Shown here: positions 25,707-37,200 of the stretch, piece by piece
Layout of the letters: each line of letters begins with the position of its first letter
How positions within the stretch are numbered: the first letter of the stretch is position 1
Assembly: GCA_016712535.1 (NCBI GenBank)
Contig: JADJQW010000002.1
Coordinates: forward strand, 1,488,001 to 1,552,000
Length of the DNA: 64,000 bases
Reading direction: 5' to 3'
Source of the DNA: Flavobacteriales bacterium
Lineage (GTDB): Bacteria > Bacteroidota > Bacteroidia > Flavobacteriales_F > PHOS-HE28
Position numbers and translations under genes: made by a program
Notes under the pieces: model-generated
Seen by the model: the letters and a program-made list of their open reading frames with translations, nothing else
What the model was told of the DNA's origin: nothing
The model's database searches: none

Positions 25707-27923
25707 ATGCGCCCTCTCCTCTTCCTCGTCGCCCTGCTGCCCTTCGCCGCCGGCGCGCAGATCTGGAACCCCGTCACCAACGAGTTCCGCGTGAACCAGA
25801 ACGTGCCCAATGACCAGTACCTGCCGCAGCTGGCCATGGGGCCCAGCGACGATTACGTGGTGGTGTGGAAGAGCTGGCAGCAGGACGGCAGCGATGCCAG
25901 CATCTACTTCCGCCGCTACAACAGCGCGCACATCGCCATCAGCCCCGAGCTGCTCGTGGCCACCGGCAGCAACTACCAGGAGCAGTACGTGGTGAAGGTG
26001 ATCTACTGGACCGCCGGCCGCTTCCTCATCGCGTGGAACACCGCCAGCGGCTTGTACATGCGGGTGCTCGAAGCGGACAACACGCTCGGCGCCACCCTCA
26101 CCCTCGGTGGCGGCGGGCAGTGGGACATGGCCGTGCGCGGCAACACGCTCACCCTGCTCTACGGCAGCGGCAACGACGTGCTCAACATCCGCAGCTACGA
26201 CCTCGGAACCAACAGCTTCACCGGCCCCGCCGTGCTCGTCACCGAGGACGCCAACAACGATTACGACCACCCCAACATCCGGTACAAGAGTGACGGCACC
26301 CTCGTGGCCATCTACGGCCGCGACAACTACCCGCAGCGCATCTACCGCAAGACCTTCGATGCCGACCTGCTCGCGCAGATCAATGAGACGATGGTGTACA
26401 ACCAGAACAGCTCGCTCAACTGCATCGACGTGAGCACCAACGCCAGCGACGAGATCCTCATCAGCACCAAGTGGGGCGTGAACGGCACCGACGTGTTCCA
26501 GGCCTGGATCCTCGATGCCAACGGCGCCACGCTCATGGGCCCCACCGGCGTCTTCAGCAGCAGCTACGCCTACTACACCAGCGAGTGCGCCCTCTTCGAC
26601 AACGGCGACTTCGTGATCGTGATGGGCACCTGGACCAGCCTCAACGACACCGAGAACTACAACGTGCGCGGGATCTACTTCAGCGACTACAATTTCCAGA
26701 ACAGCGGCGTGCAGGTGCTCAACACCACCATCCCCGGCGTGCAGGCCTACCCGGCGGTGGAGAAGCGCGCCGACGGCGGCTTCGTGGCGGTGTGGCAGGG
26801 CAACGGCTTCCAGGGCGATACGCAGGGCATCAACGCGCGCGTGTGGAGCGGCGTGAGCTTCCCCGGCGTGCAGGCCGGCACCAACAGCGCCACCGTGGTG
26901 GACGAGACCGGCGCCACCGGCGTGGTACAACTGCGCCTGGGCACGCAGCCCACCGGCAACGTGGTGGTGGACCTGAGCGTGAGCGACGACACCGAGGCGA
27001 GCATCGACGTGGCGCAGCTGACCTTCACCACCGCCAACTGGAACGTGCCGCAGGACGTCACCGTCACCGGGCTCGATGATGCGCTCGACGATGGCGACAT
27101 CGCCCTCGCGCTGGTGGCCACCATGAACGCCGCCACCGCCGATGCGCAATACGCCGCCATGGGCCCGGAGGACTTCGCCGTGCTGAACCGCGACGACGAT
27201 GCCCTCTTCAGCTTCCCCATGCCGCAGGCCTTCTGCCGCGACATCGGCCTGGCCGCCATGAACGTGATCGTCACCAACGCCGGAGTGCCCGTGGGCAGCC
27301 CCACCGTGAGCAGCAGCGACCAGAGCGTGGTGGCCGATGCCGACATCAGCGTGCAGCAGCTCAACGCCACCACCTTCGCTATCGGCATCAGCAACCTGCA
27401 GGACAACGTGCCCGGCACCGCCGGCATCACGCTCACGGTGAGCGATGCCTACTTCAGCTACAGCGGCGGCTTCGGCGTCACCACCCTCGGCGCCGTGCCC
27501 GTGATCACGCAGAACGGATCGGAGCTCACCGTCAACCCGCCCGGCGTGAGCTACCAATGGTACCTCGATGGCGCCTTCATCCCCGGTGGCACGCAGCAGA
27601 GCTGGACCGCCACTGAGAACGGCACCTACACCGTGCTGGTGGTCGATGCCGATGGCTGCTACAGCAACTCCGCCGATTTCGTCTACAACTCCACCGGCGT
27701 CCCGGCCGCGCAACACGAGGCCTTCCGCGCCGTGCTGCTCCACGAGGTGCTGTGGTTGCATGCGCCGCAAGCGGGAGCGCTGCGCCTGCTCGATGCCGCC
27801 GGACGCGAAGTGCTGAACACGCGTGTGCCCTCCGGGCAGCAGAGCATCGCGATGCCTGAGCTGGCGCCGGGCGCCTACACGGTGCTGCTGAACGGGGAGG
27901 GGAGAAGGGTGGTGAGGGAGTGA
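25707..27923 (+). CDS. Large T9SS-exported protein with Calx-beta-like and sorting domains
   Basis: 738 residues. A signal peptide (RPLLFLVALLPFAAGAQ) is followed by a beta-propeller-like N-terminal half with repeated W/N-rich strands, a Calx-beta-like segment at about residues 395-455 (VDLSVSDDTEASID, LTFTTANWNVPQDVTVTGLDD), an Ig-like segment (YQWYLDGAFIPGGTQQSW), and a T9SS type A sorting domain (LRLLDAAGREVLNTRV... VLLNGEGRRVVRE). Likely a cell-surface or released protein; no catalytic residues recognised. The large antisense reading frame covering the gene is a codon-bias artefact. Confidence 0.9.
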   Translation: MRPLLFLVALLPFAAGAQIWNPVTNEFRVNQNVPNDQYLPQLAMGPSDDYVVVWKSWQQDGSDASIYFRRYNSAHIAISPELLVATGSNYQEQYVVKVIYWTAGRFLIAWNTASGLYMRVLEADNTLGATLTLGGGGQWDMAVRGNTLTLLYGSGNDVLNIRSYDLGTNSFTGPAVLVTEDANNDYDHPNIRYKSDGTLVAIYGRDNYPQRIYRKTFDADLLAQINETMVYNQNSSLNCIDVSTNASDEILISTKWGVNGTDVFQAWILDANGATLMGPTGVFSSSYAYYTSECALFDNGDFVIVMGTWTSLNDTENYNVRGIYFSDYNFQNSGVQVLNTTIPGVQAYPAVEKRADGGFVAVWQGNGFQGDTQGINARVWSGVSFPGVQAGTNSATVVDETGATGVVQLRLGTQPTGNVVVDLSVSDDTEASIDVAQLTFTTANWNVPQDVTVTGLDDALDDGDIALALVATMNAATADAQYAAMGPEDFAVLNRDDDALFSFPMPQAFCRDIGLAAMNVIVTNAGVPVGSPTVSSSDQSVVADADISVQQLNATTFAIGISNLQDNVPGTAGITLTVSDAYFSYSGGFGVTTLGAVPVITQNGSELTVNPPGVSYQWYLDGAFIPGGTQQSWTATENGTYTVLVVDADGCYSNSADFVYNSTGVPAAQHEAFRAVLLHEVLWLHAPQAGALRLLDAAGREVLNTRVPSGQQSIAMPELAPGAYTVLLNGEGRRVVRE

Positions 27924-28273
27924 GTGGGGCGCGTTCTTCTCTGGTTCACGGCGCCGAGAGCAGAAGCGGAGACGCCTCGGCGACGCTAGCCATCGGCGCA
28001 TGAGCATGCCTGCCGCAAGCCAACACGACGTTCCGAAGGGAGTGCTTGTGCACGAGTGAACGGTTGAATCCGGGCCCCTGAAGACGGGAGGCCCGGCCGT
28101 GTTTCAGTAGCGCATCTTTGTTCTGCACCCGACCTCATGCGGCATGACCAGGCGGATCCCGCTCTGATTTGCCCTTGCTTCGTTGGCTTCGGCTGACCAA
28201 CCCTTCACCCTGCCGCTGCGTCTTCCCGGTGCCCACCCCCGCTGTTGCGGTCCCGCTGGTCCGGGATGAACAG
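27924..28273. other. 350-base intergenic stretch
   Basis: No gene or clear structure seen. It presumably holds the promoter of the next gene, but no confident box is visible. Confidence 0.4.
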
Positions 28274-31051
28274 ATGAGACACCTGCCGCGCCGCCTTTCC
28301 ATCCTGGCCTGTTGGGCCATGGCCATCTGGTCCGGAGCACCGGTGCGCGCGCAGGTGGTGATCAACGAAGTGAGCGCGGCCAACTGGGACCTGATCAACC
28401 TGGGCGGCGAGTACGAGGACTGGGTGGAGCTGTACAACGCCGGTGGCAGCAGCGTGGACCTGAGCGGCTGGCACCTGAGCGACGACGATGCCGATCCCGG
28501 CAAGTGGACGGTGCCCGCCGGCATTTCCATCGGAGCGAACGGGCATCTGGTGATCGTGTGCAGCGGGAAGAACGCGGTGATCATCGGCATGCCGCACACG
28601 AACTTCAAGCTCACCCAAACCAATCAGGAGTCCGTGGTGCTGTCCGATCCCGCGATGAGCTTGATCGATTCGTTCCAGTTCACGCAGCCCACGCAGAAGA
28701 ACCACAGCTGGGGCCGCACCGCCGATGGCGCCGCCACCTGGAGCATCTTCCTCGCACCCACGCCCGCAGCGGTGAACGCGGGTCCATCCTCCTACTACGC
28801 CGAAACGCCCCTGATGAGCCCCGTCGCTGGCGGATACGCCGGGAGCACGAGCGTGAGCATAGCCGTGCCCGCTGGATGCACGGTGCGGTACACGCTTGAT
28901 GGCGAAGAGCCCACGGCGACGAGCACGCTATACGCCGGTCCGTTCAATGTGAACGCCACCACGTGCGTGCGCGCGGTGGCCTTCAGCGCAACGCCGGGCG
29001 TGCCGCCGAGCTTCATCGAGACCAGCACCTACTTCATCAACGAAACGCACACCCTCCCGGTGTGGAGCATCGCCGCAGGTGCGGATGTGCTCATGATCCT
29101 GAACAACGGCGGCAACACCACCATCGCCGAGGGCAACATCGAGTACTTCGATGCGGGGCAGGCCTTGCTGGATGAATCGCTCGGCGAATTCAACGAGCAT
29201 GGCGGCACCAGCAACAGCAACGACCAGCGCAACATCGACTACATCGTGCGCGACGAGTTCGGCTACGACGACGAGATCGAGGACCAGCTCTTCCGCGGGA
29301 GCGACCGCAACGACTTCGAGCGCATCATCCTCAAGAGCGCCGCCGGCGACAATTTCCCCGGATACAACGGCGCGCACATCCGCGATGCCTACGTGCAGAG
29401 CCTGAGCCAGGTGATCGGCCTGAAGCTCGATGAGCGCAGCTACGAGCCCTGCCTGGTGTACGTGAACGGCCAGTACTGGGGCGTGTATGAGACGCGGGAG
29501 AAGGTGGACGACAACGACTTCACCGAGTACTACTACGACCAGCCCGGGGAGAGCGTGGACCTGATCCAGGAGTACGGCAGCATCTGGGCCGACTACGGCA
29601 GCACCGCGCCTTGGTGGGAGCTCTACCTCTTCATCACCGGCAACGACATGAGCGACCCGGCCAACTACGCCGTGGTGAAGGACTCGCTGAGCACCTTGAG
29701 CATGATCGACCACATGATCCTGAACGAGTACGTGGCCAACGGATCGTGGCTCGCCTTCAACACCATGTGGTGGCGGGGGAAGGATCCCGATGGCGATCAC
29801 AAGAAGTGGGGGTATTGCTGCTGGGACATGGATTGGATCCTGGGGTCGCCGCACAACGAGTTCGGCTTCCCCGAGAGCACGCCGCTGAACGATCCCTGCG
29901 ACCACACCAACGAGAACATCGGGGGCACGCCCAGCGCCACCAACTTCGCCAGCACGCACTTCGCCATGTTCAACGCGCTGATGGACAATGACGAGTTCAA
30001 GTCACAATACCTCGCGCGCTACGCTGAACTGATCAACCACGGGCTCGACTGCGGAACCACCGTGGGCCACCTGGACAGCCTGATCGCCTTGATCGACCCG
30101 GAGATGGACCGCCACTGCCAGCGCTGGGGCGGCACCTACGACGAGTGGGCGGCGAACGTGCAGGAAGTGCGCGATTTCCTCATCGCGCGCTGCGCGTACA
30201 TCGTGGAAGGCATCGAGAACTGCTACGGCGTGGAGCCGCGGGACATCGTGATCCTCGTGGACCCGCCCGGCAGCGGCATGGTGCACTTCAACACCATGGA
30301 CCTCGTGGACTTCCCGTTCAGCGGCACCTACTTCGACAGCACCAACCTCCATTTCGCGGAAGAAGCCTATCCCACCTGGGATTTCAGCCATTGGAGCACC
30401 AGCAACCACACGGTGCTGCCTTCGGAATCGGACTCGGCCATGTGGTTCATGCTCCTGCACGCCGACACGATCATCGCCCACTTCGCCCCCGAGATCCGCT
30501 ACGACGTGGTGCTCGATGTGGTGCCGAACGGCGGTGGCGAGATCCTCCTCGGCGACCACCTCTACTCCAGCTTTCCGGTCACCGCCTCGGTGCCCGAAGC
30601 GCAGCCCTTCGACCTCGCGGCCATCCCCAAGCTGTACTTCGACTTCGTCGCCTGGGAGATCCGTGGCGGTGGCCTCAACCCCTTCTTGCCCGCCGACACG
30701 CTGCAGGACACGCTTTCCATCACCTTCTTCGCGCCGGACACCATCATCGCGCACTTCCATCCGCACGACCACGGCTACTACGTGCCCAACGCCTTCACGC
30801 CGAACAACGATGGGTTCAACGACCTGTGGATCCCGCTGGGCGACCGCGTGGACCTCGAGGCCTATGACCTGCGCCTCTTCGATCGCTGGGGCCAGCAGCT
30901 CTTCGCCAGCAACGACTTCCACGAAGGGTGGAACGGCACGGCCGGTGGCCACGAAGTGCCCATCGGCGTCTACCTCTACCGCATCGATGTGCGCGATGCC
31001 TTCACGCAGGAACGATGGATCCTGCACGGGCATGTGACGGTGGTGAGGTAA
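28274..31051 (+). CDS. T9SS type B cargo: lamin-tail and CotH-domain surface protein
   Basis: 925 residues from the ATG at 28274. After the signal peptide (SILACWAMAIWSGAPVRAQ) come: a lamin tail domain (VINEVSAANWDLI, DWVELYNAG, LSGWHLSDDDADP); a chitobiase-C-like segment (VRYTLDGEEPTATSTLYAGP); a CotH kinase-like domain (FRGSDRNDFERIILKSA, YVNGQYWGVYETREK, CCWDMDWILG); bacterial repeat-like strands; and a gliding-motility-associated type B tail (YVPNAFTPNNDGFNDLW). CotH is a secreted protein kinase fold; whether this one is active is untested. Probably surface-anchored. Confidence 0.9.
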   Translation: MRHLPRRLSILACWAMAIWSGAPVRAQVVINEVSAANWDLINLGGEYEDWVELYNAGGSSVDLSGWHLSDDDADPGKWTVPAGISIGANGHLVIVCSGKNAVIIGMPHTNFKLTQTNQESVVLSDPAMSLIDSFQFTQPTQKNHSWGRTADGAATWSIFLAPTPAAVNAGPSSYYAETPLMSPVAGGYAGSTSVSIAVPAGCTVRYTLDGEEPTATSTLYAGPFNVNATTCVRAVAFSATPGVPPSFIETSTYFINETHTLPVWSIAAGADVLMILNNGGNTTIAEGNIEYFDAGQALLDESLGEFNEHGGTSNSNDQRNIDYIVRDEFGYDDEIEDQLFRGSDRNDFERIILKSAAGDNFPGYNGAHIRDAYVQSLSQVIGLKLDERSYEPCLVYVNGQYWGVYETREKVDDNDFTEYYYDQPGESVDLIQEYGSIWADYGSTAPWWELYLFITGNDMSDPANYAVVKDSLSTLSMIDHMILNEYVANGSWLAFNTMWWRGKDPDGDHKKWGYCCWDMDWILGSPHNEFGFPESTPLNDPCDHTNENIGGTPSATNFASTHFAMFNALMDNDEFKSQYLARYAELINHGLDCGTTVGHLDSLIALIDPEMDRHCQRWGGTYDEWAANVQEVRDFLIARCAYIVEGIENCYGVEPRDIVILVDPPGSGMVHFNTMDLVDFPFSGTYFDSTNLHFAEEAYPTWDFSHWSTSNHTVLPSESDSAMWFMLLHADTIIAHFAPEIRYDVVLDVVPNGGGEILLGDHLYSSFPVTASVPEAQPFDLAAIPKLYFDFVAWEIRGGGLNPFLPADTLQDTLSITFFAPDTIIAHFHPHDHGYYVPNAFTPNNDGFNDLWIPLGDRVDLEAYDLRLFDRWGQQLFASNDFHEGWNGTAGGHEVPIGVYLYRIDVRDAFTQERWILHGHVTVVR

Positions 31052-31259
31052 CTTGATAGGCCCAGCGAATGGCGAGTGGACCGGCGTGGGCTCCATCCCC
31101 GCAGGGTCCGCTTGGCAGCGCATATGCCCTCCGCAGCGAGACCCAGGCAGATGTGTCCGCGAGTGGCGGCGATTGGGTACATCCTGCCGATGTGGAGTTT
31201 GGATCTCCCTCCGGGGCGTTGCGATCCGTTCGATAGCTTCGGACCTGCATCGGCGAGAC

Positions 31260-33692
31260 ATGTCGCAACGGATCATACCAGCCCTTGCCGGCGCAGTGCT
31301 TCATCTGTGCATGGGTGCGGCGCATGCCCAGGTCCGGCTCGCTTCGTTGTGGCTCGAGGGCACCACCTATTACTACTACAGCTGGCACAGCTCCACGGGC
31401 GCCATCGACACGCTCTGGCGCTTCAAGGCCAATGCCGATGCCCACCTCTTGGGCCGGGGCCGGCTGGCCATGGGCACCGATGGCCTGCTCTACGGCACCG
31501 GCGACGGAGGCGAATGGCTGCGCGGCGCGCTCTTCAGCGCGGACACGGCCCTGGGGGCCATCACGGCGCACTATGCCTTCAACGATGTGTCCAACGGGTC
31601 CATGCCGCATCCGGACCTGTACCACTTGGGCAATAACCTCTTCCTGGGCACCACGACCGAAGGCGGCGAGAACGGAACGGGTGTGGTGTACTCCTACGAT
31701 GCGACCGCAGGCACCTACACGAATCTGCTCGACCTGCCTGCTGTTTGGCCGACTACCCAGCTCACGTTGATGCACACCGATGGCCACCTCTACCTCTATG
31801 GTGGATCGAGCGTTCACCGCTATGACGTAGCGCAGAACTCGCTCACCACGGAGTTGCAGTTGACCTTCGCGCAAGGAGGCACCAACATCCGCGACATGAT
31901 CTCGCAGCCGGATGGATCGATCCTGATGGCGTGCGTGGTGGCCACGGGCACCAACGGCCGCATCTACCGCTATGAGCCCGGCTCGGGCGTGGTCGATACC
32001 TGGTACGAGTTCGTGTACAACGCGTCGCCCACATCAGTGCCCAGCTATCCCGTGGCGCTGAGCCGCAACGCCGCCGATGGCCTGCTGTACGTGAGTTGCA
32101 TCCGCGGCGGCCCCAGCATGCGGGGCGGCCTGGTGCGCATCAACCCGATGATCAACCAGCGCGTGGACCTGCACTATTACACAGGGCAGGGCGAGGACCT
32201 CCACGACCTCCATTGGGCAGGCAGCGATACGCTGCTGGTGACCGTGAACGGGTACAGCACGGAGGAGGTCTATTACCATCGCCACATCCGCGGGGGCGCC
32301 ACCACTACCGTGCTGCACGACCAGACCGGCGTCGACCTGGCCTCGCGCCTCCATTACGCGGGGCAGCGCGCGTATCATTTCGTGAGCCTCGTGGACCACT
32401 ACACCGAGCAGGAGCTCAGGCGCTGGGATTGGATCGCCGCGGACATGGACACGCTGGACGTGCTCCGCTTCGAGCCGGTCGGGACAGTGAGCCACGACCT
32501 CTCCGTGCGCCCGGATGGCAGCGCCCTGCTGATCACCTCCTCGTACTGGGACCGGAAATTCCTGTTGAGCTACGATCCGCTGGCCGGCACCATGGACACG
32601 CTTGCCACAGCCGACCGCTCAGCGGGCTTCCAGGGCTTCATGCCCTTGGTCCAGGGCGATAGCCTGCTCTTAGGCTTCGATGTCCGTCCGCTCTCGCCCA
32701 ATTGGTTTCTGTACCGATGGGACCTCGCCACCGGCGTGCACGATTCCATCGCACCCTTCCCCGTGAACTGGATGCCGATAACCCGCCTCATCGCCGCGGG
32801 CAACGGCCTGTACTACTGCGGCGGCTCATCGGGCACCATCAGCGGCTTCTTCAAGGTGGACCTTGCAGCGCCCAGCGTGGAGCTGGTGCACACCTTCACC
32901 ACCGCCCAAGGGCATTGGATCAATGAGGACCTGCTGCTCGCCAGCAATGGCAAGCTCTACGGCACGGCGCGCTTCGGCGGGATCAACAATCGGGGCACGC
33001 TCTTCAGCTACGACCCCGCACAAGAGCAATTCGAGCTGATCCACCAATTCCCCGTCGGCAACCAAGGTCCGGTCGACCGCCTCTATGAACGCACCGAGGG
33101 CGGCCAGCAAGTGCTCATCGGCTTCACCGAGCTGTCGCCCGGTCGCGCCTACCGCCTCGACCTGGGCACGAATGCGTTCACCTGGCTCACGCCCGTGAAC
33201 ACCCCCGGCTGCAACTACTCGTGGAGCGCGCGCTGGCGCCTGGCCAGCGATGGACAGCTCTACAGCCTGAACATCGACCAAGGCGTGCCCTTGGAGAATG
33301 CCCGCTTCCATCGCGTGGACCCCTCGACCGGCGCAGTCACCTGCCTGCAGCCGTATGACATCGGCTATGGCAGCGGCGACGTCGAGATGATCGACTTCAC
33401 GGAGATCGATGGCGCGATGCCGCTCACCGCGCCCGTTCAAGCCACGGAGGCGGAGCAGGCGCTGGTGGTGGAGCAGCTTGCCGCAGGCGCCTGGTTCACC
33501 TGGTCGGGACAGGATGCCACCACCGGCTTCCAGCTCTTCGATGCGCTCGGCCGATGCATCCTGCAGCGCAGCCTCAACGGCACGCGCCGCTGGTTCGTGG
33601 AGGCCAGCGAACTACCCCATGGGCTCTTCATCGGCGCTGTGCTCTGCGCCGATGGCACCCAAGCCCTTGCGAAGGGCGCAAGGCTGCGATAG
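31260..33692 (+). CDS. Secreted GloVer-type tandem-repeat protein with sorting tail
   Basis: 810 residues from the ATG at 31260, which begins a signal peptide (IIPALAGAVLHLCMGAAHAQ). The body consists of kelch/propeller-like repeats carrying the GloVer theme: DGLLYGTGDGGEWLRGALFS, GKLYGTARFGGINNRGTLFS, and several P-D-G-S-x-L turns. The C-terminus (GFQLFDALGRCILQRSL... LPHGLFIGAVL) matches the T9SS type A pattern. No enzyme motif. An upstream extension to 31053 lacks features. Confidence 0.87.
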   Translation: MSQRIIPALAGAVLHLCMGAAHAQVRLASLWLEGTTYYYYSWHSSTGAIDTLWRFKANADAHLLGRGRLAMGTDGLLYGTGDGGEWLRGALFSADTALGAITAHYAFNDVSNGSMPHPDLYHLGNNLFLGTTTEGGENGTGVVYSYDATAGTYTNLLDLPAVWPTTQLTLMHTDGHLYLYGGSSVHRYDVAQNSLTTELQLTFAQGGTNIRDMISQPDGSILMACVVATGTNGRIYRYEPGSGVVDTWYEFVYNASPTSVPSYPVALSRNAADGLLYVSCIRGGPSMRGGLVRINPMINQRVDLHYYTGQGEDLHDLHWAGSDTLLVTVNGYSTEEVYYHRHIRGGATTTVLHDQTGVDLASRLHYAGQRAYHFVSLVDHYTEQELRRWDWIAADMDTLDVLRFEPVGTVSHDLSVRPDGSALLITSSYWDRKFLLSYDPLAGTMDTLATADRSAGFQGFMPLVQGDSLLLGFDVRPLSPNWFLYRWDLATGVHDSIAPFPVNWMPITRLIAAGNGLYYCGGSSGTISGFFKVDLAAPSVELVHTFTTAQGHWINEDLLLASNGKLYGTARFGGINNRGTLFSYDPAQEQFELIHQFPVGNQGPVDRLYERTEGGQQVLIGFTELSPGRAYRLDLGTNAFTWLTPVNTPGCNYSWSARWRLASDGQLYSLNIDQGVPLENARFHRVDPSTGAVTCLQPYDIGYGSGDVEMIDFTEIDGAMPLTAPVQATEAEQALVVEQLAAGAWFTWSGQDATTGFQLFDALGRCILQRSLNGTRRWFVEASELPHGLFIGAVLCADGTQALAKGARLR

Positions 33693-34210
33693 GGACCGGC
33701 ACCTGTACTGGACAAGGTGAGGGCTGGGGTGCATGTTTCTATGCTGCCTCCGTCTCAGCAGCTTTTCAGCGCCTAAGCCCCAGCAGGGACTTCCGCAAAC
33801 GCCGCCCCAACGAACACCTCCGCTTTGGTCTGCCGACCTAGGTTTCATGCGGCCTCGAGGATTATCGCCATGAACTTCCATTCCTCGATGATGACGGTGC
33901 CGCAGGCTTGTCTGCCGACGCAGGGTCCGCCCGCCACGGACTAGCCCATGCGCGGCGAGACTCATGAGAAAAACCGGACTACATACCTTCGACAAAGACC
34001 TTTAAGGGAAAAAGAACGGACAGAATCGCGCAAACCGATATTTTCATCGGCCCATGTAAACCACGACCAAACTCGTGCGCAGAAGTTCTCCACCGTTCAT
34101 GGGCTGGCCATCCAACACGACCACCACGAAATCACACAGCGTCTACCTATGTGTTGAGAACATTGAGCGCACTACAAGACTCACTAATCCTAACCTCGAC
34201 AACTCATCCA
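33693..34210. other. 518-base intergenic stretch before the NTPase gene
   Basis: Holds copy A of the dispersed element (33818-34003). The part after it (34004-34210) is AT-richer than the surroundings. No gene is supported, although the NTPase frame stays open back to a GTG at 34151. Confidence 0.5.
33818..34003 (+). repeat. Dispersed element, copy A (divergent, both ends)
   Basis: Left block CCTCCGCTTTGGTCTGCCG and CGGCCTCGAGGAT; right block GCGCGGCGAGACTCATGAG and TACCTTCGACAAAGACCTT. The most diverged of the copies with both ends. It marks the left boundary of the accessory island. Confidence 0.6.
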
Positions 34211-37200
34211 ATGCGCAGCATTATCCGAGACATCTACATCAAACTACCCCGGTACCGCTTCTACGATTCACCCTACCCGAAGTCCTATGGGGTTGACCCG
34301 AAGTACATGGTGCGCACGCGGGTCGAAGGCCAATTGCGCGCAAGGCTCACCAATAGCAATCGCAGCGGTTCAATACTGGTTAGCGGTTACCGCGGGGTTG
34401 GCAAAACCAGCATGGTGCGGAGGGTCCTACGTGACCTGAAGGATGCTCATTACGCGGAGAACGAGATCAAGGCGGCGACTTGGTTGGGTCGCCAATTCAA
34501 AGTCCTAAAGGAGCGCCTCTTCCCAAAGCGAAAGCTCTTCAACCCGCTTTTCATAGACATTGAAGTGAACTTGGCGCAGGATGAACTGGATGTGCGAACC
34601 ATCCTGCGTGTGATGGCCACAGAGCTATTGCGCACGCTCATTAAGCTGGATAATCGTCCATCAAGCCGCAGGTACAATTGGCATCGCTTCCTGCGTTTCT
34701 CGATCGCTTCTGCCGCCTTAACAGCTATCTGGTTCTTTGCACCCGATACGCTCTCGTGGACTTGGCTTTGGAAGCCGGTCGATGATCCGTATGCATTCAC
34801 GCATGAATTCAGGCAGGCCATCCTCAACTGGATGAATCTAGCGGTGAGGATCGGTGGGCCAATCGCTGCAGGCATCGTGACATTCAAAGCCGTGAAGAGC
34901 TTTCAGCGCGTGCGATCACCATATTACATGGAGCATTCGCTCGATCACCTCTGTGAACGCCTGCAAGACCTGATCGAACGCATTTCCTCTTCCGTTGACG
35001 AGGAACGGCAAACCGGGATCACGCCCTCGTCTACCATTCCTCTTTCCATGTTCCGTCGCAAGCGCAGAGCCTTCCCAATGGCCAGCATCAAGGAGATTGA
35101 GCTGGAGCTCATCGACATCATGGAGCGCTTCGGCCGGCTTGACAATGATCCGTTTCCAAGGAAGAGGGTGAACCATGCCCGTGCGCATGAATTCAACAAG
35201 CGCTACCTCGTCTTCGTGGTCGATGAGTTGGACAAACTGGTGCCACGCGGATTCAAATCGGTTTGGGACAAGGAACGCGAGGATCCCACGGACGACGCGG
35301 GGCCTGGCGCAACCCAGCCTGGACTGGGCCCCAAGGGCAGCGACCTGTATCGCGAGCGACAAGAAGCAGTGGCCACGCTCTTCGCTAATCTGAAGCACTT
35401 CCTCAACGTGGCCCAGGCCAAGTTCATCTTCATCGGAGGACATGACCTGTATGACGGTGTTCAGGCTGACACCTCTGACCGCGACCCCTTCTTCGGAAGC
35501 ATCTTCAACCAGGTGATCTATGTGCCAACTCTGCTCAAGGAAGAGCAATCGAACGCTCATGGGCCGGTGCGCGGACTGGCTTCAACCGTTGAGCGATTCA
35601 TCGCCGAGGCCATTCTTACGGAAGAACAATTGACGGGCGCGGAGAAGAAAAGCGAGCTCAGCTCCTTGCGACACGTGCAGGATGCCCTATTCGCAACGGG
35701 CACGCTGCCAAACACCATGGTTCTCCCAATTCAACAGGCCCTACAGAACCTTGGTATCTACCTCACCTTCCGCAGCAATGGCAGCACCAAGAAGCTAGTG
35801 CAACTATTCGAACGTTCCGTTCAGGAACTCACGAAAGCGCAGATCGAACGAATGGCCAGTACTGGCGCCTTCATTTCAGGTCGTCCGTTCAATCCTGATG
35901 TACCAGCCAGTTCCGTAGTCACTAGTACTGACGGAGATGCGAATGAGGGCCTCTACCTGCGGCTGAGCCCCATCGATCAGCATGCACATGGCCTGCTCAC
36001 CCACATCTACCGGCCCTTCCTCTCAGAGCTATCGCGCTACTACAGCGCGCTGAACGACAAGAACCTGGTCTCCTTCACCTACCTGCTCGACCACTTATTC
36101 AAATACCACAGCACTGCTTTCAGCTTCTTCCACCTGCAGCTCACGCCCGAGATCATCGCGGTGGATAAGATTCCCGACTTTCACAAGTTCATGGACGACA
36201 CCGTCCAGCGCCTGAGCGCGAACAGCATCCGTCAAGTGGACAACGGCCTCTTCGGCTTCCAATTCTACACGAAGCTCTACAACGAAATCTCTGTGCTGAC
36301 GAAGATCAGCGACCTCGATTCGGCTGCGCTGAACTTCAGCCTCGACGAATCACTTCCGGTGAAGCAACATTTCTACCGTCGCCTGAACCAGGCGCAGCAA
36401 ATGAGCGACGCCGACCGGAAGGACCGGAAGCTGAGCCCGATGGCCATATCCAGCATCCATCACACCTTAGGTGACCTTCATTTCTTCGACCAGCAGCTCG
36501 ACGACGCACTGGCGCAATACCGCGCCGCCACCCACCTCCTGGAAGACGATGTGGATGGCTGCCTGCGCGGCGCCGCACTCCCAGCGACTCGGATGCGGCG
36601 CGATATCATGAATCAATTCGTGAAGATCAAGCTGAAGGAAATCCTCTGCCTGGAGAAGATGAAGATCTTCGAAGTGGCGCTCGCCGTATCGACGCAGCTC
36701 ACCCAGGACATCCTTCGCTATGTGAAGCAGTGGCAGCATTTGGGTACCAAGGACATCGGTAATTGGCGACTGCTCACATTGGCACTGGTGCATCGCCTGG
36801 CCCTCTTGGATAAGACCGCTCGGAAGGGCATAGAGGCCAAGGACCTTGCAGGTCTTGAGATGTACCTCTATCTAATCGGACAGGCCAACCGTACGCCCAT
36901 GCACCGTCACATCCCACTCGAGGGTGCCGTTCATGAGCACTTGGGCACGGTGCTGTTCTATAGCGGCCTGGGCATTCCACAGCCACTGATAAACCTGCCC
37001 GCAATGGGTTCTGCCCGGGAAGCTTATGCACGGGCCTTAAGCATCGCCCTTTGGGGCAGGCGGCGGCTCGCCTTCCTCTCCAGCATCATCTGGGCAGACG
37101 TGCATGCTCTACCGGAGTTGGAGAAACCGAGGGCCCTGCATGTGGCGAACATTCTGTCGAAATACACGGACACCCTCATCGCCGACCGTGTCTTCGGTCC

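Noticed and set aside
25650..28007. A 785-residue open frame antisense to the Calx-beta/T9SS gene.
   Set aside because: Composition (H, V, G, A runs) is typical of reverse-complement of a GC-rich gene; the sense frame has a signal peptide and T9SS tail.
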